Shown here piece by piece: positions 1 through 10,110 of a DNA stretch of 18,747 nucleotides; position 1 is the first letter of the stretch; each line of letters begins with the position of its first letter. The notes under the pieces are model-generated. The model worked only from the letters and a program-made list of their open reading frames with translations, had not been told where the DNA came from and did no database searches. A program made the position numbers and the translations under genes. The DNA is from Cylindrotheca closterium (Eukaryota > Bacillariophyta > Bacillariophyceae > Bacillariales > Bacillariaceae): contig CAKOGP040001779.1 of NCBI GenBank assembly GCA_933822405.4, positions 1 to 18,747 of the forward strand, read 5' to 3'.

Positions 1-530
1 TTTATAATTTCTCTATGTTTTCTTGATCGCCCCCCTAATAAGCATCCATTCGTTTTTCTACAGTCACGAAGGATTGAATATGATATGAGAACACGAGGTG
101 GAAAAAGGAATCTCCCCTCTTCTTTTTTTCCCTCTCCTTTTTCCTTTTTTTCTTTACCCCCAAGATAGCCACCTGAACCCCCCAAATTTTCTATCGTGAC
201 AGATGTCGCTAAAAAGTTTTATTTAAAGGAGGTAGTTTTCCAAATCGAGATCAAGTTGACTAACACGATTGAGAAAACTAATATTGAATATCGCCAATAT
301 CGGCAATTTGTCCACGATGATGACGGATCGTGGAAGATACAATATGACAAACGTGCAAAGAAAAAGAAGTGGAAGTCCCCAAACAACTCCGACACCTGAC
401 TCTTTCAGCGATGGGGCCTCTTTGCGCTTTGTGAAATGTTCCCTTCATCCAAAAGTTGTAAATCTTTTCCAAGGATACATCATCTTGCACTCAAGCCGAT
501 AAGCATCCGTCTGCCTCATGGGGGACCTAC
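1..530. other. Non-coding, pyrimidine-rich leader region
   Basis: No convincing coding region is seen here. A long C/T-rich tract lies at about 113-165 on the + strand. The short ORFs in this stretch have no recognisable motifs and overlap each other in different frames. The block could be the 5' flank of the transposase-like pseudogene that follows. I found no terminal inverted repeat between this end and the sequence after 3764. Confidence 0.5.
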
Positions 531-534
531 ATGT

Positions 535-3500
535 TCAATCAAACACCACCAAGCTTTTGCAGGAAGACTTTTCGGACTACCATAATCCCTCACTCAAGCG
601 AAACCTACCTTGTCCCAATTGCAACAGCAAAACCAAGGATATGCATTGTGACACAAGGAGACAAATTTGTCCTGATGGACAACATAATACGTAGATTGCT
701 CGGCTTGTTTGGAATATGGCCTGCTATGGTCCTTTTCCAACGATTACTCTATGGAGGAGACAGAAGAAGGTCATAGCAATCAGGCTGACTACATCCCTGA
801 ACTTGGCTCTGATTGGCTAGAGATTCAAATCAAGAAGTGCGATGATGTAAAGCTTGGGTCCTTTGACAATTATTTTCCAAGGAAAGTAGATGATCGCCCA
901 AACACAGCAAAATCTACAAGAATTCCAATGACAGCAAGCTACTTTGGGAGAAACGAGACAAACGGTGACGCATCCAGACTGTTAGTTGCAGCTACTGTCA
1001 ATAGGAATAGCGACAACAATACTGTCAAAAGTGTTGATCATGGTCATGCAATGTACTCACTTCTACTGTCATCATTCGCCAGTGAACTGAGTCAACATCA
1101 ACAAAGAGTGTTCACGGCACTTTTATTTTATACAAAAGTGCATGGCGCTGCAAACAAGGCAAACACAACTATGCTTCCACTTTGTGTCCCAGAAGAGCCA
1201 AAGGTACTCCGGAAACTATTCACTGATGGTACCAAATCCATTCGAGAAGTTCTTCCCCGACCAACAATCCAAATCCTGGGTACCTCTGGTAATCTTCCAG
1301 TACCATTTGGCAAACCGGAAACGGCTGGAAGCACTTGTGGACCTTCCCTACAGTGCTGCCATTCGGACCCTCCATGGATCTTCACCACGGGGAAAGAAAC
1401 TCACAGCGTCATGTGTCGAGGATTCCAAAGATGCTATTCCGGTTGAAGTCGTCTTGTGGTCAGATGACTTCGATCTCAGCCCATTGTACCTTTGCTTCCA
1501 TTGGCACACCACAAGACGACTACCATTCTGGATGCAACACTTATCTTCTTTCTCTGGGACCAAGCAGCGGAGACAAACGCGCTGTCAAATCAAAGATAGC
1601 AGCAGAACTCATAACACTTTCGCATCCCACAAGTTTCTACTGGCCTGTTGACGGCTCGAAAGGTAAACACAAATAAGATAACGGAACCACCAAAAAAAAA
1701 CCACGTTGCACTTTTGAAACCAACCTTTTTTATTGCCTTGTCAAAACCTCTTAGGGAAAGAAGTGAAGATATCACTTCGACTCTTCTGTACCCTACAAGA
1801 TCGACCAGAACGATCGTCTTGGGTATGTTTCACCTATGGGAACGGCCGGTATGGAGGGATGGGCCGCCAATCTCTCGCAGGGCATTGCTTTTAAGAATCT
1901 TCCATCCTGTGCCGAGTGCCACAATTTGAGGATGACAAATGGCCAACAAAGAAGTCGGCCACAATGCACCTGTGCCGATTGGAACATGGTGTTCATCATT
2001 TTCAAGATTCCAAAGAACTACCCCTCGTTCTTTCGGAGCGACGAGAACCCTTTTGCGCCAGCAGATGAGCGACAATCAATTGGTGGGTCAAAAAAAGAAT
2101 ATATTGTGAGTCGGAGGTTGACTTTCTCTTCCTTGAAAAGAGCCTGCAACTCGACATTCCAATGCATCAGGTCGAAAATATGGTCCAAGAATAATGGAGC
2201 AGCATATCTTGAAACATTTTCTCTTTCTCTGGCACACATCAAAGAGGTTACCAAAGCTGCATCCAAAGCCATCAGCAATCTAACAGTTGAACAACCTCCA
2301 ATTCCTCCAACGTGGAATGTCCCATGCGATGATGTCGGAAACCATATTGATGTGCCGATGCACCTTTGCTCTCTTGGCATTCAGAAGTCCGTGACCAGAG
2401 ACCTCTTAGCCTCATGGCTCAAGGGGAAGAAAAAAGGCACAGCCTTCAATACCCTCTCCAGTCCATTCTTGTCGCGTGTTGCCGATCTCAAATTGTATTG
2501 GTGCCATGCCGAGGTTTCCCATGGGTCATTCGTTTCCGAAAGCTGGCTTGCATATGCCAGAATATCCAAGTGGATCCACCAGGTGCTCGACAAACTAGGA
2601 TCCGAGGCAGAAGACACAAGATACACGGACCCAGACATCGATTTTCTTTCTTACAATCTGACACAGAAAAGAATCTGGCTTCTTCACCGGAAAATCAGTG
2701 GCATCAAGAAAGATTCTCCATGTAACCTCGTTGAAGGAATCTTTGATGCAATTATGTCATTGGAGGATATTCCGCCAATTGTAGAAGACCTTTTCTTGGA
2801 AGCAAATCTTCGCCCGGTGAAAGACGTTGTGATTGGCTGGCATGCATGCATTAGCTGAATCATGTCAATCACAGAGAACCCAACCGGCACTGTAATCGAC
2901 GATCTTGAAAGGCACGTCAAGATCTTCCGAATCAATCCCAAAGTGGAGAACAACCTTGGTCTACTGAACTATCCGGATCTTGTGAGAGAACACGGTCCGG
3001 TTTGGCCTCTTTCAGAACTAGATTTCAAGGGTGAGGCTTTGATTCAGCTCCTGAAGAAGAGATTTTCCTCGGGAACCCGTGGAGAGAACTGGGCCTATAA
3101 TGTGACATATGCGTACTACAAGGATAAATCGCACAGGAATGTCTTGAGAGACGCAAAACAATCTTTCCTTTCAAGCATGGATGAGGAATTGTCATCTTCT
3201 GAACCAGCAACATTGAAGATTCTCCAGGCTATAGACCACAAGATCAAAGTGGGCGCCACAAAGGGCGGCGAAACAAGGATTGAAGATGAGATGATTCGTA
3301 ACACAAACTCAAACTTTGTAAGATACAAGGATATTGAGACAGCACACAGACACTTGTCCACGAGAAACAATCTTATCACAGGTATTGTTGTGGAGAACGC
3401 ACGATACTTTGGTTTAGTTGGACTAAATTGGGAGGAGGAAAGATACTATCAGATTGAGCCCGATATGTATCATCTTAGTTTGTGTGGGGCCAATTACTTC

Positions 3501-3764
3501 ACATGGCGGATCTGCTCCGACAATGAGGTCAAAAACGATCTGGAAAAGATCAGGGTGCGAAAATCGATACATTATTTCTGGATGCTGCCTCTACTAGATG
3601 ACATATCTCCAATGGCAAACAACAAGCCGGTTGGTTTTGTTGGCGAGGGTCAATCTTACTATCTGGTCTCTTCCGAATGGAAAGAAGTTTCAAGAGGGAA
3701 AACTGACGACATCCCGGCAATGTTAGGCTTGCCCCATATGGAAAGTGCTTTGTACGAGACATGA
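535..3764 (+). pseudogene. Decayed transposase-like gene (DDE/Tnp2-like, uncharacterised algal family)
   Basis: A single decayed coding unit can be followed through all three + frames. Frame 2 (about 535-653) has a Cys-rich N-terminus with CPNC at 611-622. Frame 1 runs from 709 to about 1300. Frame 2 continues to about 1500 and includes LWSDDFD. Frame 3 then covers most of 1836-3764. In the open stretch starting at 1836, Cys25-x2-Cys28 and Cys44-x-Cys46 followed by ADW look like a zinc ribbon. DVPMHLC at 2349-2369 and YPDLVREHGP near 2970 resemble motifs in transposase-like proteins repeated in algal genomes. A TGA at 2856-2858 interrupts frame 3, which reopens at once (IMSITENPTG), so the two long ORFs are one protein. 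Family assignment is from memory of motif patterns; the exact superfamily is uncertain. At least three frameshifts and several stops make it non-functional. No terminal inverted repeats were found. Confidence 0.6.
2856..2858 (+). other. In-frame TGA nonsense codon in the transposase-like gene
   Basis: The frame is open for 340 codons before and 300 codons after this TGA, with no frame change, and the protein context continues across it. It may derive from CGA (Arg) by one C-to-T transition, which is an inference. Confidence 0.7.
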
Positions 3765-3923
3765 TTGAAATGTTCCTTTGTAACTTTGTTTTTAAACTGT
3801 AAGACAATTATTGAACATTGAGGTTATGTATTAGTTATAATAAGTCTATCATATGATGGGTGCATGGGTGTACGGTAACTGCGTTATAAGTTATTATTGG
3901 CCCAATAATGGTACGGACACGAC
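3765..3923. other. Spacer between converging genes, with a short perfect palindrome
   Basis: An AT-rich spacer separates the 3' ends of the + strand pseudogene and the - strand gene. At 3893-3909 it carries ATTATTGG and CCAATAAT around one central base, giving 8-bp perfect inverted arms. It could act as a 3'-end hairpin or be chance; nothing decides between these. Confidence 0.4.
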
Positions 3924-5731
3924 TCACCCGCCACCTGGTGTACTGTAATCCATTAGTTTCATTCGTTTTCTTTGCCTACCACTTTTGGCCATCATGGTTT
4001 GTTGGCACTTGTCGCATAACCAAACCGCAGACTTGATTCTGGTAGAATCCTCCTCAAGGGCGAGGTAGCATTGCTGAAATGTGTGTAGAGACAGGCTTGT
4101 CTTGAGGACCTGACCAAAACCGCACTTATAACCTTGGCAAACCGATATTTCAACGAATTTGGAGAATGTCCCATTATCAGAATACATTCCAAGATCGCCT
4201 GATGCATAACACATCAAATCGGAAACCAGGGTCTTCTGCGTGGTCTCTTGATTGCTTTGGGTCATCTGCATTCTTCGACATAGCTGTTTCCAGTGGTTTC
4301 TTTTGTTGGCCCTTAGTGATTTTCTCCTCTTGACTCTTTGTTTTGGGTGCATTCGATGTTGTAACCAACAAATTCTGTTGAGTAACTCCATGTGCAACGA
4401 TTGCATCGATGTCCTTTCTTGACACAGCAGAAACATTTCTTGTTGTGTTATTGTATGTCGAATTTGCTACTTGCCTCTCAAAGAGTCGCTTCGGATTGCG
4501 CTCTTGTGATGCAGTCAATTCAGATTTTTGGAGGTCTTTGGTTTCAAACGGACCGTTTAAAATAATAGTGTCATTGTCATCGCTGTAGAAGATTTCATCC
4601 ACGGGGGTGTTTTTTGGTCCAGTAGGTATGCCGTCAAAATGATCAGATACAAGTGTGCCAAAACCTACAAGATTGTCTCCAGATATTTCATTGAAGTTCG
4701 ATTCGTTGCAAGGAGGTGAGGTTTTAAGGTAGTTGACAGCTGGATCAGGTGTGAAGGCTTGATCGTGGGTTGGTGGGGCGTTGGTAAGGAAGGTACTATT
4801 TGTTCGCCAAGGGATGCTGGCTCTAGTTGTAGTTGGAGCAAGTGGTGGACGTTGTTCCTATATGATGGAGTTGACAGTCAATGAGAGACTTGTAAATACA
4901 CTTCGGGATGCAAAAGGAACTTACATGTGATTGTGGTGACTTCTTTTTGTTCTTTCCTGTTTTGCCCATGACTTTACGTTTTACTTGCGTAAGCTGGTCT
5001 CCAATCTGTTTGATGATGCAACTTTTGCCCGATGTGATGAACACGAGATTGGCAGCTTCGCTTAAAGTTTTAGCAAGGGCGTCACGGTTGTGCTTTGCAC
5101 CTCTCATACCTATGGCAGGCCATAGGGTGTATTGGAAAAGGTGTTCAATGGCTTCTCTCACCGCTGAGCCATGCTCTTTAGATGTCGCCATTATCCTTAA
5201 GTTGTCTAAAGAGGACGTTTGTAGTGGATTTCCCAGATCATCTTTCAGGTTCAAAATGTTGAACTCCAAGACAAGCACCGATTCGACCTTCAATTTAATT
5301 TTGCGGGCAAGCTTCACACAAAATTTCTCCAGATGTATTTTCAGGGCCACGACCTCCTTGTCTTTGATCATATTGTTAGGATAGTTGGAGTTATTCCTTA
5401 GAATCTGTCTTGCCTGGTAGTGGACTGGGTCTGCTTTGAATTCTGCTGCGGCAGCTGGGTCCTCAGACTTCAATTTTGTAGCAACAGCCTTTCTATCATC
5501 GCTGTTATGGTAGAGATCACCTGGTACGTGGGCTTTCAGATTCTTCTTCTCCTCTGGGGACATCCTATCCACATGGGGTTGCGGTAGCTGAGAATTGTGG
5601 AACAGGTACTGTTCTACAAGAGGAGTCGAGATTAATCCATTCAGACATGTGAATTCGGCTGTGTTCTTCTTGTTGACGCTACTATCAAGAATGCTTGCGC
5701 ATTCACCACGAGGCAATTGAGATGCTGACAT
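3924..5731 (-). CDS. Unrecognised two-exon protein gene with Cys-rich C-terminus
   Basis: Exon 1 (5731-4925) encodes 269 codons from the only plausible ATG. It ends at an ideal donor (GTAAGT) after a complete codon. A 67-bp intron (4924-4858) ends in ATATAG, and exon 2 opens at 4857 in the frame of a long downstream ORF reaching 4177. The N-terminal part is basic and helical, with a Lys-rich stretch before the splice site (KTGKNKKK). The middle of exon 2 is acidic then Lys/Gln-rich and looks disordered. From about 4240 to 3924 a second frame looks coding: it holds CYASGDLGMYSDNG, VCQGYKC and WLCDKC, the last resembling the end of a PHD or zinc-ribbon fold. Joining it needs a one-base shift near 4240-4270 or an unseen splice. 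I do not recognise the family. A chromatin or nucleic-acid role is only a guess from the Cys pairs and basic tracts. Unlike its neighbours, it keeps its frame for over 500 codons. Confidence 0.6.
4858..4924 (-). other. Predicted 67-bp GT-AG intron
   Basis: On the - strand the intron starts GTAAGTTCC and ends CATATAG. Removing it joins 269 codons of exon 1 to 226 codons of open frame in exon 2, and its length (1 mod 3) accounts for the frame difference. Reading through instead adds 33 codons and then a stop. Confidence 0.75.
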
Positions 5732-6217
5732 TACTGCGGGGGGCGATTATCTGGTTGAGGAATCTGTACATGGTTCGAAAAAAGAAACATTGAGATGGGA
5801 TGGTTGTTGTATTATTGCGCAAACGCGGGTGTGATCCAAGGATATGATGCAGTATATAACCGCATGATGAGATGCTCAACGGACGAAAGGAATCTGCTCG
5901 TAAAATTCTCTAACCACTTTCAGTTCATCATGATGATCATGTTGTATGGCATATAATATTCGATTTGTATAAAGGTATATGCCTGCTCAAGTTTTGAAGC
6001 TACCATCGACGCAAGAAAAGGGAGTTTTTACGGGATTGCTCAACAAACAACGAATTTTCTTGGTGCTACAGGAGTTTTTACCGGACAAATTGCCGATACA
6101 GGATCGAAGGAGAAAATACGGGAAAAATGGATGGGAGTACATACCATTCCCGTAAATCTTCCAGAAACCCTGTAACTTTTGTCCGCAGTGCAGGTACAGT
6201 ACTGATTCTTGTCTCTC
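5732..6217. promoter_or_regulatory. Upstream region of the - strand two-exon gene, possible TATA box
   Basis: No coding region is seen. TATATAA at 5853-5859 (TTATATA on the - strand) lies about 120 bp upstream of the ATG at 5731 and could serve as a TATA element. Farther up, GGAGTTTTTAC occurs twice (about 6021 and 6069) and CCCGTAAA once near 6149; their meaning is unknown. Confidence 0.3.
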
Positions 6218-6523
6218 TTAGCTTCTACTACTTCCTGTGCGTTCCATGCTAGTAGTAGTTGGCAGCACCTCTGCCTTAAAAAACTTAGTTTTGTGTGTAT
6301 CCTTTATTTGTATGCACGCAAGGATTTCTCGTGGTGCGGCAAGTTCACCATTAGTATAGATTCCGCAGAATGACAGTGCTTGGTGGTCTAAAAATGTTCT
6401 GATAGTTCTTGTGGTATTAGCTAGATACACCAAAAGACGAGTTTTGGTGGGGGCAATCCTCCAAACAGTGTGACATGTTGATACAAGTTGAAGCAGAGAT
6501 AGTATAAAAAGAATTGCATCCAC
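6218..6523 (-). CDS. Doubtful small hypothetical ORF (101 aa)
   Basis: The ORF has a hydrophobic N-terminus (ILFILSLLQLVST) that could be a signal peptide or membrane anchor, followed by an unremarkable basic and polar tail. No family is recognised. It lies between the unknown gene and a decayed recombinase with no clear promoter. Its length is within chance expectation, so it may be spurious. Confidence 0.2.
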   Translation of the reverse strand: MDAILFILSLLQLVSTCHTVWRIAPTKTRLLVYLANTTRTIRTFLDHQALSFCGIYTNGELAAPREILACIQIKDTHKTKFFKAEVLPTTTSMERTGSSRS

Positions 6524-6632
6524 AGCTAATACTAATAACTTATCAAAAGTAGAATAGAATTTATTAATGCAGTATGCTGCTATACAAGAAAAGGCTGGGT
6601 TTCATTCCACCACCAAGTGAGTTTTGTTCTAC

Positions 6633-7237
6633 CTAGTAGTAGTATTTCATATAGACGTCTTTGATGCCACCCAAAGACCATCCTCCTTGAATACATATTG
6701 AGATTGGAAGTGATCCCCCAGGCTGTTCACTCAGCCACGATGTCGCTCCCTTTCTGATGCTATGAGCGGTAATCTGTGAAGCTTGCATATCCCATTTTCC
6801 GAAGTTCATTCTTGTGGTCTGTGAGGATCTTGCTTAGCCCATCCATGAAACGTTTGTGCTGGGAATTCCCTGGAAAACAAGAGCCAATTCATCTCCAAAC
6901 GCCTGGCCACCAGACCCAAGTAAAGTGCAAGGGCAACTATTGGACATGCTCCTGGTTGTTGCGGATTGGCACGTAGACGTCTTGGAAGACGTTTTTTCTC
7001 TCCCTTATTGGTATCCTTTTGTGGACTTAATTTGATCTCCAAGTGATCACCATGCCATTGCATCTGGTCAATAAGAATTGTCTCTGTGTTGTTGGCCCTG
7101 CACATTAAGTCCCATGTGAGGATCATGAAACAGTGGCAAAAATACTTGTGTCGTCTCCTTTCTCCAGTAGCCATTGACAGCATTTCAGTTATAGCTTGTA
7201 CGACATTGGTATTTTGCCAACACAACCATATCCACAT
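6633..7237 (-). pseudogene. Crypton-like tyrosine recombinase remnant
   Basis: Catalytic-domain motifs of a eukaryotic tyrosine recombinase appear in order on the - strand. An N-terminal piece, LPMSYK, lies near 7200-7220 with stops after it. Box I is WDLMCRANN, with the expected catalytic Arg, inside a 143-codon ORF (7237-6806). It is followed by SPQKDTNKG (candidate beta-hairpin Lys) and CPIVALALYLG. In another frame, HSIRKGA (6747-6764 region, HxxR motif), GGWSLGG and DVYMKYYY (candidate nucleophile Tyr) precede a stop at 6633-6635. At least two frameshifts separate these blocks. Such recombinases cut and rejoin DNA through a Tyr-DNA intermediate; in Cryptons they mobilise the element itself. 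The order and spacing make the family call good, but the coding frame is broken and the N-terminal half is missing, so activity is unlikely. No element ends were seen. Confidence 0.7.
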
Positions 7238-7275
7238 TTATTTTGACCACCAAAGTTTTTTATGGTAAAGTGGGG

Positions 7276-7603
7276 CTGGCATGTTGTTGCTGCTTTCTGC
7301 TTGCTGCTTGACAACTACTGCTTTGACACGGCTTAAGATTTTGGGTGCAAAATGGTGAAAATAGGTGGACGCCACTTCTCAAAATCAGCAGTTTGACTAT
7401 ACCAATACCAATTGCTCTATTCTGATTTTCCCCATTCCCAAATAGGTGGACACTTGTCCGGCAAAAGTTTTCAAATTTTGTATTCGACGAGTGCCTACCT
7501 ACTATTGCATGTATCCCTAGTACATTCCGCCCATTTACTTAAGGAGTCCAACAAAACGTCCGCCATTTGTCTGAGAATCCACCATTTTCAAGACTGTGGT
7601 TAG
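7276..7603. other. Intergenic, no gene seen
   Basis: Short, AT-rich and without a convincing ORF. The string AAATAGGTGGAC occurs twice (about 7360 and 7442). Nothing else is supported. Confidence 0.4.
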
Positions 7604-7635
7604 TTAAAGTGTCGCCACAGTCGCTTGGGTCAAGA

Positions 7636-8253
7636 CTATTCCAATGCAAAATTTGATTGGGTCCACCATGCATCCTTGGTCAGGATGAACAAATTTTTCT
7701 GAGCTTGGACTGGTATGGGTACTAAGTGATTGACTTGAACTACTAGGCTTGTAGCGCTTGGCTGCCTGCATAGATTCTGCCATGTCATCATCCACCAGTG
7801 GAGCGACAGGTGCTGCACAACAGGGCAATGGCAACCTTTGGGCAACACATCCTCATCCATGATGGTCATGAACGTCTTGATACGCTTTAACAGCATCACG
7901 TGGTCTTCCTTGAGGTCCAACCAATCAGTTTCATTGCTTAACTTATCTCTCATTGCTTGAGTGATGAAATGCTTGGTGATGATTGCAGCCACGGTATATT
8001 GGTTTGTGGTGTAGATCACCTCTCTTTTATCAATCTTGATATTTAGATTCTCCCAGTTCCTATCAAGTTGAGCCTGTCTCGAACTTTTGAAGAACTTGGA
8101 GTCATTCTTTCCCGGCTTGTAGACCGTTTGAGTGCCTCTTAAAGCCTTAAAGTCCACATGGGCCATATTTCTCACACTCCAGATCATATCTTGAGCATAG
8201 CCCAGAGAAGCCACCAAAACAATGAGAAGCCACCAAAACAAGAAATAACTCAC
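7636..8253 (-). pseudogene. Gag-like fragment of a copia retrotransposon, inverted relative to the adjacent pol
   Basis: This 205-codon ORF has a central part, from WSVRNMAHVDF through REVIYTTNQYTVAAIITKHF to DWLDLKEDHVMLLKRIKTFM, that resembles the helical Gag region of diatom-type copia elements. Gag would package element RNA into virus-like particles in the cytoplasm. The first 20 or so residues are hydrophobic and derive from short repeats at 8205-8239, so they are probably not original Gag. The last 70 residues look out of frame. No CCHC knuckle is visible. It faces away from the pol fragment that begins at 8606, separated from it by a tandem repeat. It may be the displaced 5' part of that element or a piece of another copy. 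Assignment rests on pattern recognition. Confidence 0.45.
8205..8239. repeat. Two 16-bp direct copies 19 bp apart
   Basis: GAGAAGCCACCAAAAC occurs at 8205-8220 and again at 8224-8239, beside the 20-bp array. It extends the gag-like ORF artificially at its N-terminus. Confidence 0.85.
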
Positions 8254-8260
8254 ATTGCAA

Positions 8261-8380
8261 AGCGAGTAATTTTTATTTGGAACGAGTAATTTTTATTTGG
8301 AACGAGTAATTTTTATTCGGAACGAGTAATTTTTATTCGGAACGAGTAATTTTTATTCGGAACGAGTAATTTTTATTCGG
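8261..8380. repeat. Six-copy 20-bp tandem repeat
   Basis: Six head-to-tail copies of a 20-bp unit built on CGAGTAATTTTTATTCGG. Copies 1 and 2 carry TTTGG where copies 3-6 carry TTCGG, and copy 1 starts AG instead of AA. Otherwise the copies are identical, so the expansion is recent or homogenised. It lies between a gag-like piece on the - strand and a pol piece on the + strand. Confidence 0.95.
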
Positions 8381-8605
8381 AGCAAAAAAGTAATAAGTCA
8401 CAACCTGAAAGCAGGTCTTCCATCATTATGTCAGCTGTACCTCTAAATAAACTATTAATGACAAAAGATTTTAAAAAGTATCCCTTTTGTTTCAAAACTA
8501 TTTATGAATGACAAGATGTTCTTATATATGAGAAATGTCTTCTTCGTTAGTTAGTCATCTTGCAAGAAGGAACCACAAGGAACTCTAAAGTCATCAATCT
8601 GCCGG
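8381..8605. other. Possible residual LTR or leader of the + strand copia element
   Basis: No gene is seen. A TATATA motif at about 8524 followed by C/T-rich sequence could be an old promoter of the + element, but no LTR pair was found. Confidence 0.2.
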
Positions 8606-9569
8606 GTGTTCCTGGGAAGCGAATCAAAAGTTCTTTGCTATGAACCAAGGGACAACAATGGGAAGAAGCTCAATCTTAATCAGATTGGAGCAACTGTCCC
8701 AGCTACTGTTCCAGCTATAGTTCCTGGAGCTTCAGCATCCACAAGTGGAGCATCAAGTGTTGCAGGAAGCGTTAAGACATCTTTGCAACTTGCTGGTACT
8801 ACAGGTAATCAAATGATGCAGATTCCAACTCAAGGTGGCGGCACTGTTACTGTCCCTTATTCTATGAATGCTAACGGTGAGTTTGTGTTCAGTGGAATGC
8901 AACTCAGCCGACAAGGCTGCAGTGGTGCTCAAGTGTGCCAAGGATTTGATGCAGCTCAAGCTCGAACTCCGCAAGCTGTGAAGACTGGCTATTTTGATAC
9001 GTCAAATGTCTTTCACAATGCTATGAAGGGAAAGGATGAGACTGACAATGATGTCTATCGTATTCCATGTCCTGCTGGTACGACAGATGTCAAACTTCAA
9101 GCCGACTGGCACTATGCTAAGGAAGATGAAGATTTGCCTGATCTTGCTACCAAAGCAGATCGAGATCTGCAGTTTATTCAAAGCCGCAGAAAGCAAAGAG
9201 ATCCATTTGGGTTGTACGATCATGTCATCATGGACAGTGGTTGTACAAACACCACCATTTGTAATGGTGAGCTCATGCATGGACTACATCATGCTGAGAA
9301 AGAACTTGATATGCACACTAACGTGGGCAGCAGAGTTCTTGACGAAAAAGGTTTTCTAGGAAGATTTCCACCTCCGGTTTATCACGATGAAGATGGAATT
9401 GCCAATGTACTTGCTGCGGGATACCGCATCACTATGGATACTGATGCTGACAATGCTTTTACTGTGCATTGTGATGGAAACAGAAAGATGCAATTTGTGA
9501 ATTGTAAGGGTGTGTATGTGATGGAGCAACTTGGGGCGAATGTCAAACCAGGTGCCAAAGAGACAAGTG

Positions 9570-10110
9570 CGATGTACCGTTGCCAGTTTTCAAGTCAAGA
9601 TCATCAAGTGTGATCGGGCATTCATTCCTCTCACAGATGATATGCTAGATGATATGGGTGTTACTATTGACCCGACGGCAGCTGGAGACCACGAGCCTAC
9701 CGCTGAGCGAAACAATAGGACGCTGAAAGAAAGAGTCAGAGTAGCTCTTGCACGATTACTCTACAAAGTGGTCCCAAAAGTGATCACTGAATGTCTTGGA
9801 CGTCGAGCCGCCAAGCTATTGAATGTCTTTCCCCAGAAAGACAGTATCTCATCACATTTCAGTCCGCAGCAACTCATTGATAATGTCAATATCAACTACA
9901 AGAGTGACATGGTTGCTGAACTTGGACAACATGTTCATGCAATTGGGACGGATTCCAACAATTAGATGGAACCCCGAGGTATCAAAGCGATTTACATTGA
10001 ACCTACAAAGGGACAACGTACTGGGCACCAAGTGATCAACCTCAATACTAAGAAGATGATTTCCCGACCCAAGGTCGTTGTACTACCCGTTACCCCCTTG
10101 GGCTGCTGCA
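9570..10110 (+). pseudogene. Integrase C-terminal remnant of the + strand copia element
   Basis: The frame differs from that of the protease. Seen in order are FIPLTDDML, TAERNNRTLKERVR, PKVITECL, FSPQQLIDN, then after one TAG, IYIEPTKGQ, GHQVINLNTKK and RPKVVVLPVT. These match the end of the integrase core and the chromodomain-like tail of diatom copia elements. The HHCC zinc-binding region and the first catalytic Asp residues are missing between about 9560 and 9600. Confidence 0.75.

Noticed and set aside
1..3923. Terminal inverted repeats around the transposase-like gene
   Set aside because: The two flanks were compared by eye. ATAAGCATCC recurs at about 38 and 499 but in direct orientation and on the same side, and no matching inverted pair was found.
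4195..4240. A 28-bp GT...AG segment that would switch exon 2 of the unknown gene to the Cys-rich frame
   Set aside because: It is far shorter than the 67-bp and 130-bp introns here and has a poor donor (GTTTCC). A one-base indel is simpler.
4908..5384. 158-codon ORF on the + strand
   Set aside because: It is antisense to exon 1 of the - strand gene, which has a better start, a canonical splice donor and downstream continuation.
8261..8380. CRISPR-like array
   Set aside because: The 20-bp units are contiguous with no spacers, and the context is eukaryotic transposon DNA.
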